From contig AXCJ01000005.1 in the NCBI GenBank assembly GCA_000512675.1, forward strand, positions 81,959 through 145,958: 64,000 nt of DNA, given 5' to 3'. Each line of letters begins with the position of its first letter. The first letter of the stretch is position 1. The notes below the pieces were generated by a model. The model saw only the letters and a list, made by a program, of their open reading frames with translations, was not told where the DNA came from and made no database searches. Shown piece by piece: positions 45,903 to 55,590 of the stretch. Source of the DNA: Candidatus Xenolissoclinum pacificiensis L6 (lineage in GTDB: Bacteria > Pseudomonadota > Alphaproteobacteria > Rickettsiales > Anaplasmataceae). A program made the position numbers and the translations under genes.

Positions 45903-46786
45903 AAAAACCTCTTTCCTAATAATAAAACAATTAACACAAGAGGCTGATATAGAAAACCCTGTTTTTTAAATAAAAAACCACAATGCTTAGGATTATCGAG
46001 ATCCACTACCTCTATATCGTAATACATAAATGCAAAGATTAAAAATATACCTATAACTGTTATTATAGAAAACCTTAAGAGTAAGACATTTGCGAAAATC
46101 AATATAAATACAGCATACAAATAACGCAATAACCATTTACGATTCCCATGCTCTGTAAGCGCCATTGATTTTAGACCAATCCTTAGATCATCTTCTTTAT
46201 CCTGATGTGCGTATATAGTATCATAAAGCACAGTCCAAAAAACACATGCCAAGTATAAGACAACACTATTAAAAGTAATATGATTATGTACAGCAATCGA
46301 CACAAACAATACCCCAGTATTAAAAACAAAAGCCAAACATATTTGTGCATAATCTATGAACCGCTTACAGTATGGATAAATAATCATAAATACCAGCGAT
46401 ACCAAAGCTAACATGAAAGACTTCAAACCAATTACCAGTAACAATAGCATTCCTATGATTAAATTAGGAATCAACATATATAGAGCTTCATGAATAGAAA
46501 CCCTATCAGACGCAATCGGCCTATCTTTCGTGCGATTCACATGATTATCAAACTTACTATCTATAATATCGTTTATAATGCATCCAGCAGAACGCATCAC
46601 AAAGGCACCAATACTAAAAAAAATCATCCACAAGAAGAATGCAAACAAACTCTGTGTCTCACACGCCAAAGAGAACAAACAAGGAAAAAGTAATAAGAAA
46701 AATCCCACGGGTTTTTGGGCTCTTATTAACTGCAAATAACCATCATATATTTTCTGATACATTAATATAAAACAAAAATACACCAT
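45899..46786 (-). CDS. ubiA: 4-hydroxybenzoate polyprenyltransferase
   Basis: UbiA attaches the polyprenyl tail to 4-hydroxybenzoate in ubiquinone synthesis at the inner membrane. Seen: about eight membrane helices, the first Asp-rich motif INDIIDSKFDNHVNRTKDRP (NDxxDxxxD), and the second motif YAHQDKEDDLRIGLKS. RAQKPVGFFLLLFPCLFSL at the N-terminus is typical. The frame opens at 46786; Met9 at 46762 (MYQKIYDGYLQLIRAQKP) gives a more usual start. It heads the ubiA-dapB-pstB set and agrees with coq7 and the polyprenyl synthase. Confidence 0.94.
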   Translation of the reverse strand: MVYFCFILMYQKIYDGYLQLIRAQKPVGFFLLLFPCLFSLACETQSLFAFFLWMIFFSIGAFVMRSAGCIINDIIDSKFDNHVNRTKDRPIASDRVSIHEALYMLIPNLIIGMLLLLVIGLKSFMLALVSLVFMIIYPYCKRFIDYAQICLAFVFNTGVLFVSIAVHNHITFNSVVLYLACVFWTVLYDTIYAHQDKEDDLRIGLKSMALTEHGNRKWLLRYLYAVFILIFANVLLLRFSIITVIGIFLIFAFMYYDIEVVDLDNPKHCGFLFKKQGFLYQPLVLIVLLLGKRFF

Positions 46787-46807
46787 TCTTACAAGAACAT
46801 ACTACTT

Positions 46808-46835
46808 AATACATCTTTTGTCAAAGATGTATTAC
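46808..46835. promoter_or_regulatory. Perfect 12-bp hairpin upstream of ubiA
   Basis: TAATACATCTTT (46808-46819) and AAAGATGTATTA (46824-46835) are perfect inverted complements around TGTC. The structure starts 22 bp upstream of the ubiA frame and about 46 bp upstream of its likely start. It could be an operator, a leader hairpin or a terminator of plus-strand transcription. No T-run follows on either side. Confidence 0.4.
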
Positions 46836-47830
46836 AATCAGATAAATCAAGTAATATGCTATCTATTGATAACAAACCAAAAACATAAATATTATTAATA
46901 TACAATGTTCAATATAGAATTATTGTACTGGCATGACACGCTAACTTATTACAAGCCAATGCACCTATATCTTTTTACCTTCCATATTCTTCATTTTAGT
47001 ACCAAATCCTGTTTCTTAAACTACAATTTTCATCTATGTTCTTGGTTTATTGAATAATGAATAACAATTTTAACTCTATGGGCAGTTACCCTAATCAGAA
47101 TGTATGCTTGATTAGCCACTCAGTAAAATACATAATAAAAACCAAGTTAATAGATAAAATAAAAAATTTTGCTCAAATGATACAAAACATACACATCCGA
47201 TCAAAGTTTACAGAAAAAACAAGTTGTACTGGTGTATGATATAGAATTCTCTGCACCTAATGGATCCATTAGTGCTTGCTGTACTTCCTAAATAGAAAAA
47301 TTACAAAAATTGAGTTATTTTTTGTTATACGTCCTTTCGACATGTACAAATAAAGAAATCGTTATAATGTACCGATGCATATTTCTATTAGATTATTGCA
47401 TACGTTTCAAGATAAATACCTGATGAATCCGTTGCTAGTCTTTATGATACATCGTATATCAATTCATCTCATAAATGATCATTCCTCATCAAGAAATGAT
47501 ATAGAAAAACCATATCCTTCTCTCAAAACTATGTTCACCATGTATGATAAAATCTACGCATCAGTCATGAAATACTCAGAAATATGTATTGCACAGAAGA
47601 AGTAATAAAATTGCATCTATACAATTATTACAATATTACTAACAAGCTATCAAAATAATATAGCAACTTCAAAAAATTTCCTTAATCGAAAACCGTCACC
47701 ATATGTATTATCTAGACACTCTGTCTTTCAATAATATTTTTTGTTAATATGTAAAAATTATATACATAGTATATAACTATTTTCTTATATTATGTTATGT
47801 TAGGATAATGGAAAAAATCAGTATTTTGCG
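46836..47830. other. Spacer of about 1 kb between ubiA and argD
   Basis: Two plus-strand frames are visible: 47057-47239 (60 codons, starting MNNNFNSMGSYPNQ) and 47375-47605 (76 codons, starting MHISIRLLHTFQDKY). Neither is recognised, and both could be decayed or chance. An almost perfect palindrome lies at 47253-47275. The argD promoter should be in 47700-47830, which is very A+T-rich. No tRNA-like structure was found. Confidence 0.4.
47253..47275. repeat. Near-perfect palindrome
   Basis: GCACCTAATGGATCCATTAG followed by TGC reads as two 11-base arms, GCAC(C)TAATGGA and TCCATTAGTGC, with one unpaired C and no loop. It lies just after the 60-codon frame at 47057-47239. Its lack of a loop suits a protein-binding site better than an RNA hairpin. 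Confidence 0.4.
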
Positions 47831-49015
47831 ATGTATAATAATATAGTTGATATATATAACCGTTATCCTGTAGAAGTAAGTCATGCTCAAGGTATTTATT
47901 TGTACACAAGTACAGGAAATAAAATCTTAGATTTCTCTTCTGGTATTTCTGTGGTTTCTTTAGGCCATAATAACCAAGAATTAAACTCTGCTCTTATACA
48001 ACAAACTAATAAGATATGGTACTCATCAAATGTTGTACATAACTCAATACAGAATAGAGTAGCAGACCTGCTCACAAAACATACATTCGCAGACAATGTA
48101 TTCTTCTGTTCCTCCGGTCTTGAAGCTAATGAAGCCGCAATAAAATTCGCCCGTAAATATGGCATGCAGAATGATCAACGATATGAAATAATTTCCTTTG
48201 ATAATTCTTTCCATGGAAGAAGTATGGCTTGTATATCTGCATCTGGTCTAGGACATGTGAAAAAAGATTATCCTCCCCTATTACCAGGATTCAAAGTTAT
48301 CCCTGTAAATGATTTTGAACTATTGTCTCGAACTATTACAAATAATACTGTAGCAATAATGGTAGAAGCCATACAGTCTGAAGGAGGAATTAACGTAATA
48401 GAGACAGAATTCCTATATAGGATATATCAAATCTGTCAAGAAAAAGATATTTTGCTAATATTGGATGAAGTGCAAACAGGATTTTGTCGTACTGGCACCT
48501 TATTTATATATGAACAATTTAATATTATACCAGATATAATTACAATCGCCAAGGCAATGGGAAATGGTTTTCCTGTAGGAGGATGCCTAGTAAATAAGAA
48601 AATTGCTAACTTACTCTCTCCAGGTTGTCATGGTTCTACATATGGAGGGAATCAGTTAGCAATGAGTGTCACAGCAAAGGTTCTTGAAATCATGTTACGT
48701 GATAGCTTTCTAATAAATGTCAATAACATGAGTAAAATTCTTCATAAAAGATTATTGTCAATTAGAAACCATCATCCAAAATTTATCAAAAACATCAAAG
48801 GATTAGGTATGCTACTGGGCATTGAATTTACAGATACGGTCAAGATAACAAGTTTACTAGATATTTTACTATTAGAATGTAACTTACTGCTCACAAAGAC
48901 AGCTCACCCGAACACAATACGTATTACCCCATCCTTAATTATTAATGCATCACATATAGATGAGTTTGCTATATCGTTGGAAAAGGGAATCAATATATAT
49001 CAGAACAGAATGTAA
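47831..49015 (+). CDS. argD: Acetylornithine/succinyl-diaminopimelate aminotransferase
   Basis: A class III PLP aminotransferase of 394 residues. Seen: LDFSSGISVVSLGHNN, FFCSSGLEANEAAIKFARKY, SFHGRSMACISASG, LLILDEVQTGFCRTG, and the PLP-lysine region ITIAKAMGNGFPVGGCLVN. The family often acts as both acetylornithine and N-succinyl-diaminopimelate aminotransferase. With lysC and dapB here and no other arginine genes in view, the diaminopimelate role (DapC) is likely. The ATG at 47831 follows a long A+T-rich leader. Confidence 0.92.
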   Translation: MYNNIVDIYNRYPVEVSHAQGIYLYTSTGNKILDFSSGISVVSLGHNNQELNSALIQQTNKIWYSSNVVHNSIQNRVADLLTKHTFADNVFFCSSGLEANEAAIKFARKYGMQNDQRYEIISFDNSFHGRSMACISASGLGHVKKDYPPLLPGFKVIPVNDFELLSRTITNNTVAIMVEAIQSEGGINVIETEFLYRIYQICQEKDILLILDEVQTGFCRTGTLFIYEQFNIIPDIITIAKAMGNGFPVGGCLVNKKIANLLSPGCHGSTYGGNQLAMSVTAKVLEIMLRDSFLINVNNMSKILHKRLLSIRNHHPKFIKNIKGLGMLLGIEFTDTVKITSLLDILLLECNLLLTKTAHPNTIRITPSLIINASHIDEFAISLEKGINIYQNRM

Positions 49016-49724
49016 ATAAATATTGTATTCCTGAAATCATATAAAACTTGTTAATATTTGTAAAACTATACTTTTTATATGACGATTCGTATGTAACCTA
49101 TCATAGCCCAGATCAGCTTCTGTGTTGTACATCTTTACAACATTTAGTCCCTATAATTCCTAATATATTTATAGTACCTTCAATCTTGATTCTTGATCAC
49201 CGATCCCCATTTTGTAAATTCATGATTGTAAAAAAAGCTACTCCTTGTATAATCCTCTCTCCTCTTTAAATACCTTGATATATCTAAACATAAACTTATC
49301 AAAATATATACAAGATCAATAAAAAAATACAAATAAACTTCACGTTATTATATCTCTTGCCTCGTACACTACTGTCAAATTCATCGGTTCTCACGCAATA
49401 AATATTTTGCTTACTTTTTCTCAATCACAAAATTCATTATCCTTATTACAATTAATTGTGATTGTTTAATACCCTTATCAAAGAATCTGCTGGGTACTTT
49501 CAGTAACTAAAATAATTTTCCACAATGTATGAGATTCCTTGTGATTACCTATTACTGTATTTTACAATACATTAAGATACGTAACAACAAGCCTTTTTTT
49601 TTTACACATACTCCCGATAAAAGGAACAATACCCCCTAACTATTCTAACCAGCAATATAATAAGCTCGCGAAGATGCAAGTTTATGTAGAAGCATTTCCA
49701 TTACACAAGACGCAATAGATTTCC
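49016..49724 (-). other. Spacer of about 700 bp, with a possible dead copper-chaperone gene
   Basis: On the minus strand between about 49260 and 49060, a frame with stops reads ERIIQGVAFFTIMNLQNGDR, a stop, then SRIKIEGTINILGIIGTKCC. The AFFTIMN...GDR pattern recalls the PCuAC copper-chaperone family, in which a YFTI.N..D.DRL motif is followed by an E-H metal site, but the match is short. The remaining sequence has no coding trace. No RNA gene was seen. Confidence 0.3.
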
Positions 49725-50228
49725 TCAATCAAATAATAAAGATGTAATTACACATCCTAACGTCACTCCGAACATGGCACTAGCCACATTAGCTAAAAAA
49801 CTATCGTATTCATAGTCGTAAACATAATACTCTATATACTCCGCACTTTGTTCCAGTGCATGATTGATGTCATAATCATCTATGCGAATTGATCGTTCTA
49901 TGACCTCCCCATCTGCATAAACATCCATCATAGTGTAATAATTGTCTTGACAGTAATTATACATATCTAAATACAGATAATGACTAACATATTTCTCATG
50001 TGCTGAATCAAGTAATAAATGATAACTTACTATTCCATTAGGAGAGAATATACTCAGAAACTCGTCCGTATACTCTTTATAACAATAATTGTTATCACAA
50101 TATGTATATTTATTGTATTTTTTTGCATCCTGATCCCCTACCCAAGCTCCATCGCTCTCAAGCCATAAATAACGGATTCCCTCTACTGCACATAACCCAT
50201 AAGGCACTTTCTGCATAACCAAAAACAT
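49725..50228 (-). CDS. Hypothetical tyrosine-rich protein with C-terminal membrane tail
   Basis: A 167-residue protein unlike any family I know. Its body is acidic and extremely rich in Tyr, for example YIEYYVYDYEYDSF, with several Cys (YCDNNYCYKEY). Residues 144-167 form one hydrophobic helix (VASAMFGVTLGCVITSLLF), so it is probably anchored by its C-terminus. The N-terminus (MFLVMQKVPYGLCAVEG) may be a short hydrophobic start, and an internal start at Met5 is possible. It lies alone upstream of the typA terminus. Function is unknown. Confidence 0.6.
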   Translation of the reverse strand: MFLVMQKVPYGLCAVEGIRYLWLESDGAWVGDQDAKKYNKYTYCDNNYCYKEYTDEFLSIFSPNGIVSYHLLLDSAHEKYVSHYLYLDMYNYCQDNYYTMMDVYADGEVIERSIRIDDYDINHALEQSAEYIEYYVYDYEYDSFLANVASAMFGVTLGCVITSLLFD

Positions 50229-50416
50229 AAAATAATAATAGGTGTAGTTCTATCACATAAACATTAACACAGCAATGTCTAACAGTATCTATAACAGAAA
50301 CATTACACTCTTTTTCTTATAACAATAACAATCTCGATATTCTGCTGAAATTGCAACAACGTGCAACAAAACAATCATTCTGATTTTCTCTCGTAATGTT
50401 ATTCAAATAGTATATA
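50229..50416. other. Short spacer downstream of typA
   Basis: About 190 bp without a frame. Nothing recognisable; no strong hairpin with a T-run was found at the 3' end of typA. Confidence 0.35.
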
Positions 50417-52252
50417 CTAACTTTTCTTCTTAGAAAATCGCTTACGCTCTACAGGATCAAGATATTTCTTACGCATACGTATTACATCTGGGGTCACTTC
50501 AACCAATTCATCATCTGCAATATATGCAATCTGCTCTTCCAGTGTCATCTCTTTAGCTGTAGCAATCTTGACAGTTTCATCACTACCAGATGCTCGCATA
50601 TTGGAAAGTTGTTTACCTTTTGTGATATTAACCTCTAAGTCATTATCTCTATTATGCTGACCAACAATCATTCCTTGATATACAGCATCTTGTGGCGCTA
50701 CAAACATAATACCTCGATCTTGCAAGTTACCCAATGAATATCCAGTGGCAGATCCTTGGTTCATGGATATCAGCACACCATTACGCCTAGTAGCAAAGTC
50801 ACCTCTATACGTATCATAACTATCAAATAAATGGTTCATAATTCCAGTACCCTTGGTATCGGTAAGAAATTCTCCCTGATACCCTATTAATGCCCTGGCA
50901 GGTATTTTGAATTCTATTCTAGTTCTGTCTTGGAAATCTTGCATATTAACAACTTCTCCCTTACGAGAAGACATCTTCTCCATCACTACCCCAGCATATT
51001 CTTGATCTACATCCACAATCAGAATCTCCAACGGTTCAAGTCTCTTTCCACTCTCATCGTATTGAAAAACTACTGAAGGTTTACCAACAGACATCTCAAA
51101 TCCTTCACGTCGCATAGATTCTATCAGAATCCCTAACTGTAATTCTCCTCTACCCTTGACCTCATAGGTGCTATCACCAGAATCTACAATTTGAATCGCT
51201 ATATTGTTCTCTACCTCAGCATATAAACGATCTCGTATCATACGTGCTGTGAGCTTAGTTCCAGATTTTCCTGCAAACGGTGAATCATTAACAGATACAC
51301 GTATAGACATTGTCGGAGGGTCAACAGGAGTTGTCATAATAGGTTTATCGACATTTTCTGAACAAATTGTATCAGAAACAGATGTACCTGAAAGACCAGC
51401 AATAGCAACTATATCACCTGCTGATACCTTATCAACTGATGTTTTTGCCAAACCATCGAATGTATATAACTTGGTAAGTTTCCCTTTATCCAATAGTTCC
51501 CCATCCAAATTAAGTACCTGTACAGTTGAACCTATATTCACAGATCCATTATACACCTTTCCCACTAGAATACGCCCTAAAAATGGATCTGGCATCAACA
51601 ATGTTACCAACATCGAAAACCTCTCCTCATCCTCTGAGTTTTCGGTCACAACTTCTTTCTTAGCATAAGATAGTATATTCTCAAACAAAGGTGTTAGATC
51701 TTCTCTTTTACCATCAACCTCAGTACTTGCCCAACCATCTCGACCAGACGCGTATAATACTGGAAAATCTAACTGTTCATCATTAGCTTCCAAAGCAAAG
51801 AACAACTCATATACCTCATCTAATACCTCCGCAATACGTGCATCAGGCTTATCAATCTTATTAATAATAACTATAGGCAACAAACCTGCTTTTAACGCCT
51901 TTGATAAGACAAATTTTGTTTGTGGCATTGGCCCTTCAACACAATCAACAAGTAAAATCACTGCACTAGTCATTGACAAAACGCGTTCTACTTCAGCTCC
52001 AAAATCGGCATGTCCTGGTGTATCTACTATATTAATTTTAGTATCTCGAAAAAAAACACTAGTACATTTTGCATAAATGGTAATACCTCTCTCCATCTCC
52101 AAAGGGTTACTATCCATAGCACGCTCTGTTACTTTCTCAACATCACGTCCAGAAAGAGTTTGTTTTAACATATTATCTATCAGGGTGGTTTTGCCATGAT
52201 CAACATGCGCTATCACGGCTATGTTAATTATATTTTTATAAGGAGACATCAC
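50417..52252 (-). CDS. typA: Translational GTPase TypA/BipA
   Basis: TypA is a ribosome-binding GTPase related to EF-G that acts in ribosome assembly and stress. Seen: the G1 loop IAVIAHVDHGKTTLIDNML, the G2 region ERGITIYAKCTS, G3 IVDTPGHADFGAEVERVL, G4 VIINKIDKPDAR, and the TypA-specific C-terminal block ALIGYQGEFLTDTKGTGIMN. Length 611 residues is typical. The ATG gives MMSPYKNIINIAVIAHVDHG. It is the last gene of a minus-strand run from ruvC; dxs lies 67 bp upstream. Confidence 0.97.
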   Translation of the reverse strand: MMSPYKNIINIAVIAHVDHGKTTLIDNMLKQTLSGRDVEKVTERAMDSNPLEMERGITIYAKCTSVFFRDTKINIVDTPGHADFGAEVERVLSMTSAVILLVDCVEGPMPQTKFVLSKALKAGLLPIVIINKIDKPDARIAEVLDEVYELFFALEANDEQLDFPVLYASGRDGWASTEVDGKREDLTPLFENILSYAKKEVVTENSEDEERFSMLVTLLMPDPFLGRILVGKVYNGSVNIGSTVQVLNLDGELLDKGKLTKLYTFDGLAKTSVDKVSAGDIVAIAGLSGTSVSDTICSENVDKPIMTTPVDPPTMSIRVSVNDSPFAGKSGTKLTARMIRDRLYAEVENNIAIQIVDSGDSTYEVKGRGELQLGILIESMRREGFEMSVGKPSVVFQYDESGKRLEPLEILIVDVDQEYAGVVMEKMSSRKGEVVNMQDFQDRTRIEFKIPARALIGYQGEFLTDTKGTGIMNHLFDSYDTYRGDFATRRNGVLISMNQGSATGYSLGNLQDRGIMFVAPQDAVYQGMIVGQHNRDNDLEVNITKGKQLSNMRASGSDETVKIATAKEMTLEEQIAYIADDELVEVTPDVIRMRKKYLDPVERKRFSKKKS

Positions 52253-52319
52253 GATACAGTAAACACGAAACTATAAGTTTATACTATAATACATAACTAG
52301 TAAAGATTACCATCAAGTA

Positions 52320-54092
52320 TTAACGAAATAAGTTATTCACTACATGATGAACAATATACTCAGTTGTAAACCCGATCTCATTCTTGATATTTTCAACAGA
52401 ATCATGCTCAACAAAACTGTCTGGATAAACCATTGAATAAAAATTTTTAGACAGCAAATTATGCTGAGATAATAACTCTAACACTGCACTACTGAAAGCT
52501 CCTCGACCACCATCTTCAATAGTCACTATCATTGATGCCGACCGGACAAACCGAAGAATATTCTCGTGATCAATTGGTTTAGCAAATCGAGCATTAAATA
52601 CTTTACTAGCTATACCGTGTTCAGAATACAAGATATCACTTGCCTCAAGTGCTATTTTCAACATAGGTCCTAAAACCAAAAATACAACATTATCTCCTAA
52701 ATCCTTTTCAAGAGTACCAGTACCATATTCTATATCTAAAACATTATCTAGGATAACATCTGGTATCCCCTTAGGATACCTAATCACTACCGGTCCCCTA
52801 CGTTCTCTGTAAGCAAAAAAAAGCATTTTGCTTAGTTCTATACCATTTACAGGTACCATAACCGTCATATTCGGTATATTGACAGTAAACATCAGATCAA
52901 AACATCCATTATGCGTTGCACCATCTCCACCCACGAACCCCGCTCTATCTACACAGAAGATCACTGGTAAATTTTGTATTGCTACATCATGTATCATCTG
53001 GTCAAAACCACGTTGCAGAAATGTTGAATATATTGCACATATTGGTAGATATCCTACAGATGCAAATCCTGCGGCAAAAGTCACAGCATGTTGTTCAGCA
53101 ATACCCACATCAAACACTCGAGATTGATTAGGTAAACTATCTAATCCTGTGCCAATGGACATCGCAGCTGTAATTGCAACAACCTTCTTATCTAATAACA
53201 TAATCTCTTGCAAAGCATCTACAAAAAAAGAGGTATAAGTCTTCCCACTAACTGTGCTTTTATTAAACAATTTTTTATCATAATCAAATTTCTGGACTGC
53301 ATGAAATGCATCTTTAGACATTCCCCCATTAAGATATAAAGAATATCCCTTCTTGGTACGCACATGAAGAACAACAGGCTTATCCAATTCACAATCGCGA
53401 ACTGAAACAAGCACAGATATTAACGATTCCAAATCATGCCCATCAACAACACCAATATATTTATACCCTATATCCTCGAAAAAATTAGCCTTAGTACAAC
53501 CAGACGCAAGTAAATCTAGGTATCTTGTAATTCCTCCAACAGATTTAGAAATTGACATGCCATTATCATTAACAATGATTAATACCCTCGTCATATCCAA
53601 CAAAACAAGATTATTTAACCCCTCAAATGCCATACCAGCACTTAGCGCACCATCACCTATAACAGGTATAACAAAATACTTATCACCTTCCATGTCTCTG
53701 GCCTTTGCAATAGCACTAGCCACTGAAATGGATGTTGAACTATGCCCAGTACCAAAAACATCATATTCTGATTCTTTAATACTAGTAAAGCAGGATATCC
53801 CGCCTTTTTTCCTCATACTAGGAATTTTATCCCTGCGCCCAGTTACCATTTTATGTATATGAGATTGGTGTCCTGTATCCCAGATAATCCTGTCTGTTGG
53901 GGTATCAAAAACATAATGCAACGCTATCGTAAGCTCTGCAACACCAAGAGACGCACCTAAGTGTCCTCCTGTTTTTGAAACATGCAATATCAATTCTTCT
54001 CTAAGTTCCTTGATCAGGAGCTTTAAATCTTCTAACTCTAACCCTTTCAGATCAGATGGATAACATACTTTATCAAGAACCTTCATTGCCAA
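52320..54092 (-). CDS. dxs: 1-deoxy-D-xylulose-5-phosphate synthase
   Basis: Dxs condenses pyruvate and glyceraldehyde-3-phosphate in the first step of the MEP isoprenoid pathway. Seen: VSKTGGHLGASLGVAELTIA, WDTGHQSHIHKMVTGR, the thiamine-diphosphate motif VIGDGALSAGMAFEGLNN, VGIAEQHAVTFAAGFASVG with the catalytic Glu, and DRAGFVGGDGATHNGCFDL. The length of 590 is slightly short of the usual 620-640, the difference lying in loops. It starts one base after gatA's stop, so it is probably co-transcribed. Its product feeds the polyprenyl synthase seen earlier. Confidence 0.95.
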   Translation of the reverse strand: MAMKVLDKVCYPSDLKGLELEDLKLLIKELREELILHVSKTGGHLGASLGVAELTIALHYVFDTPTDRIIWDTGHQSHIHKMVTGRRDKIPSMRKKGGISCFTSIKESEYDVFGTGHSSTSISVASAIAKARDMEGDKYFVIPVIGDGALSAGMAFEGLNNLVLLDMTRVLIIVNDNGMSISKSVGGITRYLDLLASGCTKANFFEDIGYKYIGVVDGHDLESLISVLVSVRDCELDKPVVLHVRTKKGYSLYLNGGMSKDAFHAVQKFDYDKKLFNKSTVSGKTYTSFFVDALQEIMLLDKKVVAITAAMSIGTGLDSLPNQSRVFDVGIAEQHAVTFAAGFASVGYLPICAIYSTFLQRGFDQMIHDVAIQNLPVIFCVDRAGFVGGDGATHNGCFDLMFTVNIPNMTVMVPVNGIELSKMLFFAYRERRGPVVIRYPKGIPDVILDNVLDIEYGTGTLEKDLGDNVVFLVLGPMLKIALEASDILYSEHGIASKVFNARFAKPIDHENILRFVRSASMIVTIEDGGRGAFSSAVLELLSQHNLLSKNFYSMVYPDSFVEHDSVENIKNEIGFTTEYIVHHVVNNLFR

Positions 54093-54093
54093 A

Positions 54094-55572
54094 TTACGAT
54101 ATTACCGTAGATCGATCATCAAAATTTACAATATTTTCAATCACTGATGCAATACTGAACATCTTCCTCTCACGAAAATGTGAAGACATCACTTGAACTC
54201 CAAAAGGCAGTCCTTCTTCACTCAACCCCAATGGAACGCTTGTCGCAGGTATTCCAATAATATTGGCAAATGCTGTATAAAGATCATCATAGTAATAATC
54301 TATTGTATCTAACTTATCTGTCACCTTATATGCCGTACGCATTGTCGTTGGCATAAGGAATATATCACATGTCTCAGCAAAAACTTTCTGTACATAATCC
54401 TGCAAATATCTTCTAACTTTCAAAGAAGTACGATAGAAATCTATACCATCTTGTGCAAGATGCAACAAAGAGGCACCAATAAAACACCTATTTTTTACTT
54501 CCTGAGCAAAACACTTGCTACGGGTAGTGCGATACATATTCTCCAAATCATCAACATCATTCCTCACTCCGTAACGCACACCATCATAACGCATAAGGTT
54601 TGAAGATGCTTCTACACTAGAGATAATATAGTATAGATACATCACCAGCTCCGGATCTGGAAGTTTAATAAAGGAACATTCAATTCCTTGTTGACGCAGA
54701 CCATTTACCAAGTCATAAAAGCTTTGTTTGAACATTCCATCCATATCAACCAAATAATTTTCTGGAATAGCCACACGTAATTTTTTATGACTTACTTCTT
54801 TATAATCCAGAAAATCTATCTCTCGATCAACAGAGCGATTATCTCTCAGATCAGCACCTGACATAATTGCTAAGAGCAAAGAAGCATCCTCTACGGAACG
54901 CGCTAATACTCCAGGATGATCTAAAGTATTAGAAAACGCTATCATACCGTACCTCGAACACCGTCCATATGTAGGTTTTACACCCACAGCGCCGCATAAT
55001 GCAGCTGGTTGTCTAACAGAACCTCCAGTATCCCCACCCATAGACAATGGTGTCATTCTCGCAGATACCGATACCGCTGACCCCCCAGAAGAGCCTCCTG
55101 GGACTCTACAAAAATCCACATCGCTCTTTGTTTTCCAAGGATTGATTGATGGTCCATAATAAGAAAAAATATTTGATGATCCCATAGAGAATTCATCCAT
55201 ATTATTTTTACCTAATATGACCATACCAGCTTCCTTAATCTTGGCAACTACGGTAGCATCATACTCAGGAATAAAATTACTCAAAATATGAGACGCTGCC
55301 GTTGTACGCATATCTTTTGTACAAAACACATCTTTAACAGCAATAGGAATACCATCTAACACACTCAACATACTACCCTGTGCAATTCTTGTGTCTGCTT
55401 CTCTAGCCTGTAACAATGCTTTTTCTGGATCAACCGTAATAAAAGCATTCAAAACATCATTTCTTGCGTCTATATTATTCAGAAATGCTTGCGTTAATTG
55501 TTCAGAAGAAAAATCTTTATTCTTCAAACCGCTAATCATCTGTACAACAGATAAATCTGATAATGAACTCAC
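54094..55572 (-). CDS. gatA: Glutamyl-tRNA(Gln) amidotransferase subunit A
   Basis: GatA is the amidase that converts Glu-tRNA-Gln to Gln-tRNA-Gln, and often Asp-tRNA-Asn as well, with GatB and GatC. Seen: LDGIPIAVKDVFCTKD with the catalytic Lys, ILGKNNMDEFSMGSSN, VPGGSSGGSAVSVSARM with the cis-Ser and SGGS, and SMGGDTGGSVRQPAALCGAV with the nucleophilic Ser. Length 492 residues is normal. gatB and gatC are not in the window. It implies the indirect Gln-tRNA route of Rickettsiales. Confidence 0.96.
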   Translation of the reverse strand: MSSLSDLSVVQMISGLKNKDFSSEQLTQAFLNNIDARNDVLNAFITVDPEKALLQAREADTRIAQGSMLSVLDGIPIAVKDVFCTKDMRTTAASHILSNFIPEYDATVVAKIKEAGMVILGKNNMDEFSMGSSNIFSYYGPSINPWKTKSDVDFCRVPGGSSGGSAVSVSARMTPLSMGGDTGGSVRQPAALCGAVGVKPTYGRCSRYGMIAFSNTLDHPGVLARSVEDASLLLAIMSGADLRDNRSVDREIDFLDYKEVSHKKLRVAIPENYLVDMDGMFKQSFYDLVNGLRQQGIECSFIKLPDPELVMYLYYIISSVEASSNLMRYDGVRYGVRNDVDDLENMYRTTRSKCFAQEVKNRCFIGASLLHLAQDGIDFYRTSLKVRRYLQDYVQKVFAETCDIFLMPTTMRTAYKVTDKLDTIDYYYDDLYTAFANIIGIPATSVPLGLSEEGLPFGVQVMSSHFRERKMFSIASVIENIVNFDDRSTVIS

Positions 55573-55590
55573 TTAAACCTCACAAAATAA

